24,923 bases of DNA from Bacillota bacterium (GCA_023396215.1 JAEWWW010000025.1:1-24923), one strand, 5' to 3'; counted from the first letter of the stretch, positions 1 to 6,805 are shown. Notes: generated from the sequence alone by a model not told the origin. Translations and numbers: made by a program.

Positions 1-55
1 ACAGGGAGGCAACGGGGTGGCGAGGCAGTTTGCGGCGCGATGAAAATAGAGGCGG

Positions 56-84
56 TTGCGGCGGTGTGCATCCTTTGCTATGAT
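56..84 (+). promoter_or_regulatory. Likely sigma-A promoter for the GNAT gene
   Basis: A -35 box TTGCGG (56-61) and a -10 box TATGAT (79-84) are separated by exactly 17 bp. Transcription would begin near 91 and give a leader of about 75 nt before the ATG at 166. The match is visible in sequence; activity is inferred. Confidence 0.55.
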
Positions 85-100
85 AGACAGGCAATGTTGC

Positions 101-148
101 GTCTGCAAGGGCCGCCCTCCTACCCGGGAGGATGGCCCGCCCACAGAC
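101..148 (+). promoter_or_regulatory. Structured 5' leader hairpin upstream of the GNAT gene
   Basis: Three nested inverted-repeat segments lie in the leader: GTCTG (101-105) with CAGAC (144-148), GGGCC (109-113) with GGCCC (134-138), and CCCTCC (115-120) with GGGAGG (126-131) around the loop taccc. There is no U-tract after it, so it is not a simple terminator. The fold ends a few bases before the ribosome binding site AGGAGG (152-157). It could be a cis-acting RNA or an mRNA stabiliser. I do not recognise a known riboswitch or T-box. Confidence 0.45.
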
Positions 149-165
149 TTTAGGAGGAAACGAGG

Positions 166-609
166 ATGAATATCAGAAGGATGACCCCCGCAGATGAGGC
201 GGTCTGCCTTGAGATGGTAAAGGAATTTTACAGCAGCAGCGCCGTTGACCACCCGGTGCCTGCCGCCGTACAGCAGCGCGCCTTTGAGGCCGCCTGCGGG
301 GGCGACCCGCTGCTGGAGGGCTACCTTTTTGAGCAGGATGGGCAGGCGCTGGGCTTTGCCTACCTGACCTTTTTTTACAGCTGCGAGGTTGGCGGCCGGG
401 TGGTGATGCTGGAGGAGCTGTTTCTGCGCAGCGAGGCCCGTGGACGCGGTCTGGGGCAGGCCTTTCTCGACTGGATGCTGGCCCGGTACCCCGACGCACG
501 GCGCTTTCGCCTTGAGGTCACCGCCGAAAACACCGGGGCCATCCGCCTGTATGAGCGCAACGGCTTTGAGCTGCTGAACTACCGCCAGATGGTGCTGGAT
601 AGGGCGTAG
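166..609 (+). CDS. GNAT family N-acetyltransferase
   Basis: The 147-residue product is a single GNAT domain, a fold that transfers the acetyl group of acetyl-CoA to an amine. The acetyl-CoA pyrophosphate-binding loop is visible as RSEARGRGLGQAFLDW near residues 88-103. It is followed by the usual strand and helix ending in TGAIRLYERNGFELL, the typical GNAT motif B. Length is normal for a stand-alone GNAT. The ATG at 166 is preceded by AGGAGG with a short spacer and fits the promoter at 56-84. It is monocistronic, followed by repeats and a terminator. Nothing nearby names the substrate, which could be a polyamine, an aminoglycoside-like amine or a protein N-terminus. Confidence 0.9.
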   Translation: MNIRRMTPADEAVCLEMVKEFYSSSAVDHPVPAAVQQRAFEAACGGDPLLEGYLFEQDGQALGFAYLTFFYSCEVGGRVVMLEELFLRSEARGRGLGQAFLDWMLARYPDARRFRLEVTAENTGAIRLYERNGFELLNYRQMVLDRA

Positions 610-615
610 ACTGCT

Positions 616-743
616 CCTAAGATGCTGTGCAAATGATGTGAGGGTACGGTGTGGGGTATACCACCCCGGCGCTTGCAAGCGCCACCCCTCCAAGGAGGGG
701 AATTTGCCCGCCCTTTGCCCCCTACGATGCTGTATCAAATGAT
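616..743. repeat. REP-like palindrome cluster flanked by an imperfect direct repeat
   Basis: The stretch holds a perfect 16-bp palindrome GGCGCTTGCAAGCGCC (668-683) followed at once by the hairpin CCCCTCC-aa-GGAGGGG (685-700). A GGTATACC palindrome lies just upstream. The block is bracketed by near-identical direct copies of about 22 nt, CCTAAGATGCTGTGCAAAT... (616-637) and CCTACGATGCTGTATCAAAT... (721-743). Stacked short GC-rich palindromes of this kind are typical of dispersed intergenic REP/BIME elements. No open frame of interest lies here. Confidence 0.55.
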
Positions 744-750
744 AGCGCTG

Positions 751-793
751 AAAAGCCCGGGGGAGAATCCATTGATTCTCCCCCGGGCTTTCG
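751..793 (+). terminator. Strong stem-loop, probably a bidirectional terminator
   Basis: A perfect 18-bp stem (752-769 with 774-791) closes the 4-nt loop catt. It is flanked by AAAA on the left and TTTCGTCTT on the right, so it could end transcription of the GNAT gene. The U-run is short, but the stem is very stable. Confidence 0.6.
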
Positions 794-830
794 TCTTAGG
801 AAATGTGTGTAACCGCTCAATTTAGCAGCC

Positions 831-877
831 TGATAGGTCAATATTACCCTATCACCGGCAAACAAAAGCCGTATAAT
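831..877 (+). promoter_or_regulatory. Putative promoter with overlapping inverted repeat
   Basis: A consensus -10 TATAAT lies at 872-877. The -35 position (about 849-854, CTATCA) is poor and falls inside the right arm of an inverted repeat, TGATAGG (831-837) with CCTATCA (848-854) and a 10-nt spacer. A weak -35 covered by a dyad is the usual arrangement of a promoter controlled by a DNA-binding protein. The gene starting at 923 is the target. The regulator is unknown. Confidence 0.45.
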
Positions 878-922
878 AAATCTCAGGTGGCTGTAATAAA
901 GCAATAAGGAAAGGGTGGTTTG

Positions 923-1225
923 ATGCAAAGCATTTTAGAGGAGTTTGCCCGTGGCAATATCAACCCGGAACCGCGCTTTTTTAAGCGCGACTCGCGCTAC
1001 GGCCGCCTGATAAAGCAGTTGGCGGATACCGAAGAAAAACTGCTGGCCACCCTGAATGGAGAAGAGCAGATGCTGTTGGAAGGGCTTGTTGATACACAAA
1101 CAGAGGTCAGCCTGCTATCGGGCGTTGACCGGTTTCTCTATGGCTACCGCTTGGGCGTGCTGATGACAATAGAGGTATTTTCCGGCAAAGAAAGTCTGCT
1201 GGCCTATGAAGAAGATTGCCCATAA
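923..1225 (+). CDS. DUF6809-like small protein
   Basis: The product is 100 residues long, all predicted soluble, with heptad-like helical stretches (IKQLADTEEKLLATLNGEEQMLLEGL). It ends in a helical FLYGYRLGVLMTIEVF segment. The opening LEEFARGNINPEPRFF and the late GYRLG motif resemble the DUF6809 family of clostridial proteins, often found near prophage or accessory genes; the molecular function is unknown. The ATG at 923 is chosen over the adjoining TTG at 920 because the ribosome binding site GGAAAGGG (908-914) sits about 8 nt upstream of the ATG. The gene stands alone between a promoter-like site and a terminator. Confidence 0.7.
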   Translation: MQSILEEFARGNINPEPRFFKRDSRYGRLIKQLADTEEKLLATLNGEEQMLLEGLVDTQTEVSLLSGVDRFLYGYRLGVLMTIEVFSGKESLLAYEEDCP

Positions 1226-1231
1226 AATATT

Positions 1232-1260
1232 CCGCCCCCGATTGGGGGCGGTTGTTTTTT
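1232..1260 (+). terminator. Rho-independent terminator
   Basis: The hairpin CCGCCCCC-gatt-GGGGGCGG (1232-1251) is followed by TTGTTTTTT. On the minus strand the same stem is followed by AATATTTT, so it may also serve the convergent gene that ends at 1263. Confidence 0.85.
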
Positions 1261-1262
1261 GC

Positions 1263-1940
1263 TTACAGCGGCCGTTTCAGGTGCCTTTCCAGCAGCTTAT
1301 AGGGAATCTCAAAAGAAGGGGTGGGGTTGGTGCCCGGCGCAAGGGTGTAGCTGGGGAAAAACACCACCAGCGAGTGCTCGGTCAGGTAATAGTTCTTTTT
1401 GCGAAACAGGCTTTTGACCCGCTGTCCCGCCAACGGCAAAAAGCGCTGCTTATCGGCCTCAATCTGCCGCCTGATCTGGTCAAAGATGACCTCCTGATAG
1501 CTGTCGTCCCAAAAGAGGGAGCGCAGCGGCACCTTGCGGCCGGTGGTGACGTCGAAGGTATCCCCCAGCTTGCGGTTGCTGTAGGCCTTGCCGCCGGTGT
1601 AGGTAAAGCGGTCGGTCACGGTGCTTAAGTAGGGCGGCGTATTGTAGGTAACGGTATAAAGCTGCACCGCCTGATAAGGGATAAACGGCTTTTTTGCCGC
1701 TTGCAGGCGGGAATGAGCCTCGCGCGCCTTGGGGTAGATAAAGTTCTTCGCATAATCCAGATAGCCGCTTGCCATCAGGTTGTAATGGCCCGAAATAATC
1801 GCGCTGAGCAGCGGCTTATCCAGTATTAAAACCTCGGGGTATTTCACAACCACATTGACAAGCGCTTCATTGTCAAACATGGGGATAAAGGGCTTTTCTT
1901 TGGTTTTAATTACCGCTCCTTTGGGCTCGGTCTGTTTCAA
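1263..1940 (-). CDS. DUF3298/DUF4163 domain protein (RsiV-like fold)
   Basis: This 225-residue protein resembles the DUF4163-DUF3298 architecture: an N-terminal mixed region (about 1-100) with conserved alternating strands (YTVTYNTPPYLSTVTDRFTYTGG), then a C-terminal DUF3298-type segment (about 115-220). That segment contains TTGRKVPLRSLF, a helical DQIRRQIEADKQRF run and the strand YYLTEHSLVVFFPSYTLAPG. Related domains occur in the anti-sigma factor RsiV, which binds lysozyme, and in many secreted clostridial proteins. Here no signal peptide or anchor is visible, so a cytoplasmic or unanchored form is likely. The start is a TTG at 1940 preceded by AAGGTGA. A later ATG at codon 21 would be an alternative. 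Confidence 0.65.
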   Translation of the reverse strand: MKQTEPKGAVIKTKEKPFIPMFDNEALVNVVVKYPEVLILDKPLLSAIISGHYNLMASGYLDYAKNFIYPKAREAHSRLQAAKKPFIPYQAVQLYTVTYNTPPYLSTVTDRFTYTGGKAYSNRKLGDTFDVTTGRKVPLRSLFWDDSYQEVIFDQIRRQIEADKQRFLPLAGQRVKSLFRKKNYYLTEHSLVVFFPSYTLAPGTNPTPSFEIPYKLLERHLKRPL

Positions 1941-2205
1941 CCCGTTTCACCTTGCTCTCGTTTATAAGTTAAATTACTACCATTGTATGTAGTGGCTTTT
2001 TGACCCGTTCCCCCCGCGCGGGAAGTCCTCCGCAATATGAGAACCGCGAAGGAGCCGGTCCGAGGCGCGCAGGGCGCCCCGCGGTCTGGTAAAGGGCTGT
2101 CCGCAGGCCCGCCGCCGGGGATTTTCGGCTTCGGGCGCGGGCCTTTGAGCCCTGGGGAGTTGGGGATGGATTCTTTTAGAGCTCTTCTGATATTTTTTTG
2201 TCTTT
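1941..2205. other. Divergent intergenic region without a supported gene
   Basis: About 265 bp between divergent genes. It is GC-rich and contains an inverted repeat GGCCCGC (2106-2112) with GCGGGCC (2137-2143). A 65-codon frame from 2037 has no ribosome binding site and runs into the promoter of the next gene, so I do not call it. No clear promoter for the leftward DUF3298 gene could be seen. Confidence 0.4.
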
Positions 2206-2235
2206 TTGTCGTTTTTGTGCTATTATGTGTATAAT
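2206..2235 (+). promoter_or_regulatory. Likely sigma-A promoter for the acyltransferase-like gene
   Basis: TTGTCG (2206-2211) and a perfect TATAAT (2230-2235) are 18 bp apart. The start codon follows at 2258, leaving a leader of about 15-20 nt. The site lies in a locally AT-rich stretch between GC-rich flanks. Confidence 0.6.
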
Positions 2236-2257
2236 TTATGAAGAGCCGAGGTGTCCC

Positions 2258-3115
2258 ATGTTCTCGAAAAGATATGACGGTCGCCAGATAAAAGGTCTGG
2301 ACCCATTTTTCAAACTAATGCCTCACATCATGGTGCGCCGAAGCGATGCGCAGATATTTTACAAGCAGCGCATTTTTACCGCGCCCATTGACCAATACAT
2401 AAAGGAACGCAAGGCCGACGGGGACGCCTCGCTGAGCTACATGACGGTTGTAATTGCCGCTTTTGTGCGGTTGCTGGGGCAGCGGCCCAGCATGAACCGC
2501 TTTATTATGAACGGGCGCGTCTTTGCCCGTAAGCGCATCTGGGTTTCGTTTGCCATCATGAAATCGCTGCGGGACGGCGGGCAGGAAACCACCCTCAAGC
2601 TGGGCTTTGACGGCACCGAAACGCTGAGCGAAATCAGCCGCATTGTCAGCGAGGCGGTTGCGCTGAACAAAATTCCCACCGAGCGCAACCTGACCGACAA
2701 GGTGGCCGGGGCCTTTATGGCGATGCCCAATCTGCTGATACAGTTTCTGCTGGGCGGGCTCAAGCTTTTGGACCGCTGGGGCATCATGCCCAAAATCATC
2801 ATCGACGCCAGCCCCTTTCACACCAGCTTTTTCCTCACCAATGTGAAATCCATCAACCTCAATTATGTCTATCATCATCTGTATGATTTTGGCACCACCA
2901 GCGTGTTTCTGGCGCTGGGCAACCAGCAGAACACGCCGATTGTGACCCACGACGGGCTCTCCACCGGCAAGAGCGTCACCATCGGCGTAACGGTGGACGA
3001 GCGTATCTGCGACGGGCTGTATCTGGCAAACTCCCTCAAGCTTTTTAAGCGCTACATCGAAAACCCCGCCATGCTGGATACCCCTGTGGAAGCCATCGTC
3101 CCTGATATTGACTGA
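2258..3115 (+). CDS. Chloramphenicol acetyltransferase/E2 catalytic-domain-like acyltransferase
   Basis: The 285-residue product has the fold of the catalytic domain of 2-oxoacid dehydrogenase E2 components, related to CAT. There is no lipoyl or subunit-binding domain upstream. Near the C-terminus the region that in active enzymes carries the HxxxDG motif reads VTVDERICDGLYLANSLKLF. The position of the catalytic His is therefore Glu (residue 248), while the following DG is kept. This suggests a non-canonical or non-catalytic role. The family is widespread in Firmicutes as an isolated E2-like protein of unknown job. The ATG at 2258 is chosen because it follows a GAGG element and lies just downstream of the promoter; an in-frame upstream start at 2198 would lie within that promoter. 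The gene appears monocistronic. Confidence 0.75.
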   Translation: MFSKRYDGRQIKGLDPFFKLMPHIMVRRSDAQIFYKQRIFTAPIDQYIKERKADGDASLSYMTVVIAAFVRLLGQRPSMNRFIMNGRVFARKRIWVSFAIMKSLRDGGQETTLKLGFDGTETLSEISRIVSEAVALNKIPTERNLTDKVAGAFMAMPNLLIQFLLGGLKLLDRWGIMPKIIIDASPFHTSFFLTNVKSINLNYVYHHLYDFGTTSVFLALGNQQNTPIVTHDGLSTGKSVTIGVTVDERICDGLYLANSLKLFKRYIENPAMLDTPVEAIVPDID

Positions 3116-3202
3116 CCGGGTTTTGGCATATAGCCCCCCCTGCTCCGCTCAGGCGGCCTGTAAACGCTTTATTCTGACTGTTCTTTAAACGGAGGATTTG
3201 GT

Positions 3203-3886
3203 TTGACCGCTCTGGGACTAAAAATGATTGCTCTTATCACCATGACCATCGACCATGTGGGCATGGTGATTTTCCCTGATGTTGTGGTTTACCGCATCAT
3301 CGGGCGGGTGGCCTTTCCCCTCTATGCCTATCTGGCCGCCGAAGGCTGCCGGCACACCGGCAACCCCCGGCGTTACCTGATGCGGCTGGGGCTGTTTGCC
3401 CTGGTCAGCGAGCTGCCCTTTAACCTGGCCCGGGTGGGTAAGTTTTTTCACCCGCAGGAGCAGAACATCTTTTTTACCCTGCTGCTGGGGGTGGCGGCCT
3501 GCCTGCTGTACAGCCATCTGCGCAGCCGCGGCAACCCCGCCACTATCCTGCCGCCGGTGCTGCTCTGCCTGTTGGGCCAACTGCTGCGGGTAGATTACGG
3601 CTGGTATGGGGTAGCCATGATTTTTGCCTTTTATCTGGCCGAAAGAAAGCTGCCGCAGTCGGCGCTGGCGCTGACCGCTTTAACCGCCGTTTCGCAGTGG
3701 CCCGCCATCGCGGTGGTGATGATGCGCCCCGAGCTGGCCTTTTACGCCGTGCAGCTTTGGTGCCTGCTGGCGTTGCTGCCCATCGCCTTTTACAACGGGC
3801 GGCGGGGCGGAGGGCCTAAACTGCTGTTCTACTGGTACTACCCCGCCCATCTTTTGGGCATCTACTTGCTTTCGCTGGTGCTGTAA
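3203..3886 (+). CDS. TraX family membrane protein
   Basis: The 227-residue protein is almost wholly hydrophobic, with about seven predicted membrane segments. It opens with the TraX pattern LKMIALITMTIDHVGMVIF and RIIGRVAFPLYAYLAAEG. The middle QNIFFTLLLGVAACLLY and the late FYWYYPAHLLGIYLL are also family-typical. TraX of F-plasmids N-acetylates pilin, and chromosomal Firmicute members are thought to be acyltransferase-3-like membrane enzymes of unknown substrate. No conjugation genes are nearby. The start is a TTG at 3203, decided by GGAGG at 3191-3195 with 7-nt spacing; no ATG in frame is as well placed. Confidence 0.88.
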   Translation: MTALGLKMIALITMTIDHVGMVIFPDVVVYRIIGRVAFPLYAYLAAEGCRHTGNPRRYLMRLGLFALVSELPFNLARVGKFFHPQEQNIFFTLLLGVAACLLYSHLRSRGNPATILPPVLLCLLGQLLRVDYGWYGVAMIFAFYLAERKLPQSALALTALTAVSQWPAIAVVMMRPELAFYAVQLWCLLALLPIAFYNGRRGGGPKLLFYWYYPAHLLGIYLLSLVL

Positions 3887-3972
3887 AGCGCCGCAAGGCA
3901 GGGCGGCCACAGCCGGAGAACGGCGTTTTTCCGCCTCGCACGCTCCGGCGCGGCAACCCCTGATATTTCTAA

Positions 3973-4144
3973 GGCAATACCGCACAATTCTAAGTGCTCT
4001 GGCGCGTCGGCGGATTTTTCGTCAGCTAAAACAAAAACCGCAGGGAATACTGGGTGTATTCACGAGGATTTTTGTGAAAGCTTACGGAAAATCCGCAAGC
4101 GACAGGGTGCTTAAGGCGGCAGCCGTGAATTGTGCGGTATTGCC
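3973..4144. repeat. 172-bp palindromic element, copy 1 (MITE/hairpin-like)
   Basis: The ends are perfect 18-bp inverted repeats, GGCAATACCGCACAATTC (3973-3990) and its complement (4127-4144). The inner parts also pair imperfectly: GCGGATTTTT near 4010 with AAAATCCGC near 4088, and GAATAC/GTATTC around the apex at 4045-4061. The whole element could therefore fold into one hairpin of about 80 bp. Copy 2 at 13487-13658 has the same length with 9 differences by eye. Copy 1 is bracketed by CTAA on both sides (3969-3972 and 4145-4148). It contains no plausible gene. It resembles a non-autonomous mobile element or a large REP-type hairpin. Confidence 0.85.
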
Positions 4145-4166
4145 CTAACAACCCGGGAGGAAGCTT

Positions 4167-5120
4167 ATGCGGCATATCTTTATCATCAACCCCGCCGCCG
4201 GTAAAAACAGCGCAGCCAAAACGCTGATACCCGCCATCAAGGCGGCTTTTTTTGGGCAGGATACTCCCTACGAAATCTATGAAACCAAGGGCCACCGGGA
4301 CGCCATCGCCTATGTGCGGTCGGTTTGCGCCGACTATGACGAGCCGCTGCGGTTTTATGCCTGCGGGGGCGACGGCACGGTCAATGAGGTGGTCAACGCC
4401 ATTGTCGATTACCCCCGCGCCTCCTTTGGGGTGGTGCCCTGCGGCTCAGGCAACGACTTTATCAAGAGCATTCCCGGCAGCCCCGACTTTTTTGATATTG
4501 GCGCCCAAATAGCGGGCAGCGAGCAGCCAGTGGATTTGATACGGGTCAACGACCGCTACTGCGTCAACCTGAGCAACATCGGCTTTGACGCCGACGTAGC
4601 AGCCAACATGGAGCGCTTCAAGGCGCTGCCGCTGGTTTCGGGGACGATGGCCTATAACCTTGCCATTCTGTACTGCTTCTTTTCAAAGATGGGCAACCGG
4701 ATGCGGATTGTGGTGGACGGCGAACAGACGCTGGACAACGAATTTTTGCTGATGGTGGCCGCCAATGGTGGCTTTTATGGCGGGGCCTACAACGGCGCGC
4801 CCCACGCCAAAATCGACGATGGGCTGATAGATTTGTGCGCTGTGCGCAAAATCCCCCGGCTACGCATCGCAAGGCTGATTGCCGCCTATAAGGCGGGCAA
4901 GCATGTGGGCGCTCCCGCTTTTGCCGATATCGTGGATTACCGCCAGTGCAAACGCATCGAGGTATCGGCCGAGCAGCCGGTGAGCCTGTGCATCGACGGC
5001 GAATGCTACTACGACAGTCATATTGTTTTTGAGGCGCTGCCCGGCAGGGTGCGGTTTTCGGTACCGGCGCTGGGCAGTGGGCAAAAGGCCCCTGCCGTGC
5101 AGGCGGCGGAAGGGCATTAA
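4167..5120 (+). CDS. Diacylglycerol kinase family lipid kinase (YegS/DgkB-like)
   Basis: The 317-residue product carries the diacylglycerol kinase catalytic domain: an N-terminal FIINPAAGKNSAAK, the nucleotide loop YACGGDGTVNEVVNAI near residues 68-83 and VVPCGSGNDFI near 90-100. A second lobe has NIGFDADVAANM and LCIDGECYYD. Such enzymes use ATP to phosphorylate diacylglycerol or related lipids on the inner membrane face, feeding phosphatidate back into phospholipid synthesis. Length and motif order fit the soluble bacterial YegS/BmrU/DgkB group. The ATG at 4167 follows GGAGG with good spacing, 22 bp after the 172-bp element. It is probably monocistronic and ends at a bidirectional terminator. 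The exact lipid substrate cannot be read from sequence. Confidence 0.92.
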   Translation: MRHIFIINPAAGKNSAAKTLIPAIKAAFFGQDTPYEIYETKGHRDAIAYVRSVCADYDEPLRFYACGGDGTVNEVVNAIVDYPRASFGVVPCGSGNDFIKSIPGSPDFFDIGAQIAGSEQPVDLIRVNDRYCVNLSNIGFDADVAANMERFKALPLVSGTMAYNLAILYCFFSKMGNRMRIVVDGEQTLDNEFLLMVAANGGFYGGAYNGAPHAKIDDGLIDLCAVRKIPRLRIARLIAAYKAGKHVGAPAFADIVDYRQCKRIEVSAEQPVSLCIDGECYYDSHIVFEALPGRVRFSVPALGSGQKAPAVQAAEGH

Positions 5121-5156
5121 ATATACACACTGTATTTTCGCTGTTACATATACTAT

Positions 5157-5188
5157 AAAAATCCCCCGGCTTTGCCGGGGGATTTTTT
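5157..5188. terminator. Bidirectional rho-independent terminator
   Basis: The stem ATCCCCCGGC-ttt-GCCGGGGGAT (5161-5183) is flanked by AAAA upstream and TTTTTT downstream. It separates the convergent lipid kinase and ABC transporter operons and can serve both. Confidence 0.9.
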
Positions 5189-5204
5189 GCTGCCTTTATC
5201 GGTT

Positions 5205-5951
5205 TTAGCGAATGACCGAGCCTAAGAACTGCGCGGTCTTGGGGTTTTTGGGGGAGCTGAATATCTGTTCTGGGGTGCCCTCCTCCAAAATAAGGCCATC
5301 GTCCATAAAGAGGATGCGGTTGGCGGCGTCGCGGGCAAAGGACATCTCGTGGGTGACCACCAGCATGGTCATCCGCTCGCCTGCCAGCTGCTTCATGACC
5401 GCCAGCACCTCGCCGGTCAACTGGGGGTCAAGGGCCGAGGTCGGCTCATCAAAGAGCATGATTTCGGGGTTGAGCATCAGCGCCCGGGCGATGGCCACCC
5501 GCTGCTTCTGCCCGCCCGAAAGGCGCGAAGGCAGCTCGTCGGCCCTATCCCACAGCCCCACCTTGCGCAGAAGCTGCTGGCAGCGCTGGTCGGCCTGCTC
5601 TTTGGGGCAGTTTTTCACCAGACGCAGCGGCATCACCAGGTTTTCACGCACACTCAGATGCGGAAAAAGGTTGAAGCTCTGGAACACCATACCCATGCGC
5701 AGGGTCATCTCCCGCAGCTTTTTGGCGTCGGCATAGGCGCCGTTTTCAATCATCGTTTCGCCATCCAGCATGACCGTGCCGTCGTCCACCTGCTCCAGCC
5801 CAATCAGACAGCGCAGCAGGGTGCTTTTGCCCGAGCCGGAGGAACCAATGATGGCAATGACGTCCCCCTCTTCCACGGTGAAATCCACCCCTTTGAGGAC
5901 GCCCATCTTTCCAAAGGACTTTTTCAGCCCGCGAACCTCTATCATCGGCAT
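5205..5951 (-). CDS. Polar amino acid ABC transporter ATP-binding protein (GlnQ-like)
   Basis: The 248-residue protein is an ABC ATPase of the polar amino acid uptake (PAAT) class. Walker A is GSSGSGKS (36-43), the Q-loop region is MVFQSFNLFPHLSVRENL, the signature is LSGGQKQRVAIARAL, Walker B is IMLFDEPTSALDP, and the switch His sits in VVTHEMSFA. All catalytic residues are present. It hydrolyses ATP on the cytoplasmic side to drive import through the permease encoded just upstream. The start at 5951 lies 12 bp after the permease stop, and its ribosome binding site AAGGGGGTGG overlaps that stop, which shows translational coupling. The gene is the last of three and ends at the terminator at 5157-5188. 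Confidence 0.96.
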   Translation of the reverse strand: MPMIEVRGLKKSFGKMGVLKGVDFTVEEGDVIAIIGSSGSGKSTLLRCLIGLEQVDDGTVMLDGETMIENGAYADAKKLREMTLRMGMVFQSFNLFPHLSVRENLVMPLRLVKNCPKEQADQRCQQLLRKVGLWDRADELPSRLSGGQKQRVAIARALMLNPEIMLFDEPTSALDPQLTGEVLAVMKQLAGERMTMLVVTHEMSFARDAANRILFMDDGLILEEGTPEQIFSSPKNPKTAQFLGSVIR

Positions 5952-5963
5952 CTTGCCACCCCC

Positions 5964-6620
5964 TTAATAGTCAAGCTTTTTCTCTATGCGGCTAAAGGCC
6001 ATCTGCAGCAGGCTGTTAATCACCAGATAGATGGCCCCCGCCACCAAAAAGGCTGTGGTGTTGGAGTCACGGGTTACGGCAGCCTTGGCATAATGCAGGA
6101 TTTCGGGCACCGCCACTGCGTACATCAGGGCGGTATCCTTGACCAGTGTAATCGACTCGTTGGTGATAGAGGGCAGCACTACCCGGAACATCTGCGGCAG
6201 GATAATCCGCCGGATGGTCTGCCAGCGGGTGAGCCCCAGCACATAGGCGGCTTCGTCCTGACCTTTATCCACCGAAAGCAGGCCGCCCCTGAAAATCTCG
6301 GCAAAATAGGCGGCGTAGTTGATGGTGAAGCCCAGCAGCGCAGCCGAAAAACGGGGCAGCACCAAATACCTGCCTACCACCGGCAGGTTGGGCAGCCCGA
6401 ACATGATGAATAAAAGCTGCAGCAGCAGCGGCGTGGCCCGCATGATATATATATATGAGTTGACCACCCAGCGCAGAATGATATTTTTTGACCGGGCCAT
6501 CAGGGTAATCAAAAAGCCCAGCGGCAGCGAAACCACCAGCACCACCACAAACATAACCAGGGGCAAAAAAGCCCCCTGCAGCAGCGCCTTTGTCAAACTC
6601 GTGATGTAGGTCATATCCAT
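5964..6620 (-). CDS. Polar amino acid ABC transporter permease (HisM/GlnP-like)
   Basis: The 218-residue membrane protein has about five membrane segments. The conserved EAA loop that docks to the ATPase reads DEAAYVLGLTRWQTIRRIILPQ near residues 122-143. The N-terminal segment YIMRATPLLLQLLFIMFGLP is the classic PAAT permease signature. Only one permease gene is present, so the channel is probably a homodimer. An ATG at 6620 and a GGAGGAAAA ribosome binding site support the start. The gene lies between the binding lipoprotein (186 bp upstream, with a stem-loop between) and the ATPase. Confidence 0.95.
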   Translation of the reverse strand: MDMTYITSLTKALLQGAFLPLVMFVVVLVVSLPLGFLITLMARSKNIILRWVVNSYIYIMRATPLLLQLLFIMFGLPNLPVVGRYLVLPRFSAALLGFTINYAAYFAEIFRGGLLSVDKGQDEAAYVLGLTRWQTIRRIILPQMFRVVLPSITNESITLVKDTALMYAVAVPEILHYAKAAVTRDSNTTAFLVAGAIYLVINSLLQMAFSRIEKKLDY

Positions 6621-6750
6621 TTCGATTTTCCTCCTGCTTTGCGGATGATACCACGCGGCGGCGTTTTAGAAACAAAAATAGGGCCAAAAGCAGGACACAA
6701 CCGGACCTTGGGGATGCCCTGCCCAAAGCCCGGCTTTATCTGTGCCCAGC

Positions 6751-6788
6751 GGCCGTCCTAAAAAGCTGCTGCCTTTCTATGGACGGCC
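6751..6788 (-). promoter_or_regulatory. Stem-loop between the binding-protein and permease genes
   Basis: GGCCGTCC (6751-6758) and GGACGGCC (6781-6788) form an 8-bp GC-rich stem around a 22-nt loop. It lies right after the binding-protein stop and has no U-tract. In many ABC operons such a hairpin stabilises the upstream transcript, so that more binding protein than permease is made. That role is inferred here. Confidence 0.45.
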
Positions 6789-6805
6789 TATCGAGTAAAA
6801 GGTGA

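Noticed and set aside
101..148. T-box or known riboswitch in the GNAT leader
   Set aside because: No T-box sequence (TGGN-ACC-type antiterminator), no terminator U-run and no recognised aptamer core.
722..928. Minus-strand 68-codon frame across the 751-793 hairpin
   Set aside because: It reads through a strong terminator and the promoter of the DUF6809 gene.
2037..2234. A 65-codon plus-strand frame ending in a hydrophobic tail that looks like a small membrane protein
   Set aside because: No ribosome binding site precedes it, the N-terminal half is low-complexity GC-rich sequence, and its end overlaps the promoter of the next gene.
4026..4295. An open frame on the minus strand covering part of the 172-bp element and the start of the lipid kinase gene
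   Set aside because: It is created by the palindromic repeat and runs antisense into a well-supported gene.
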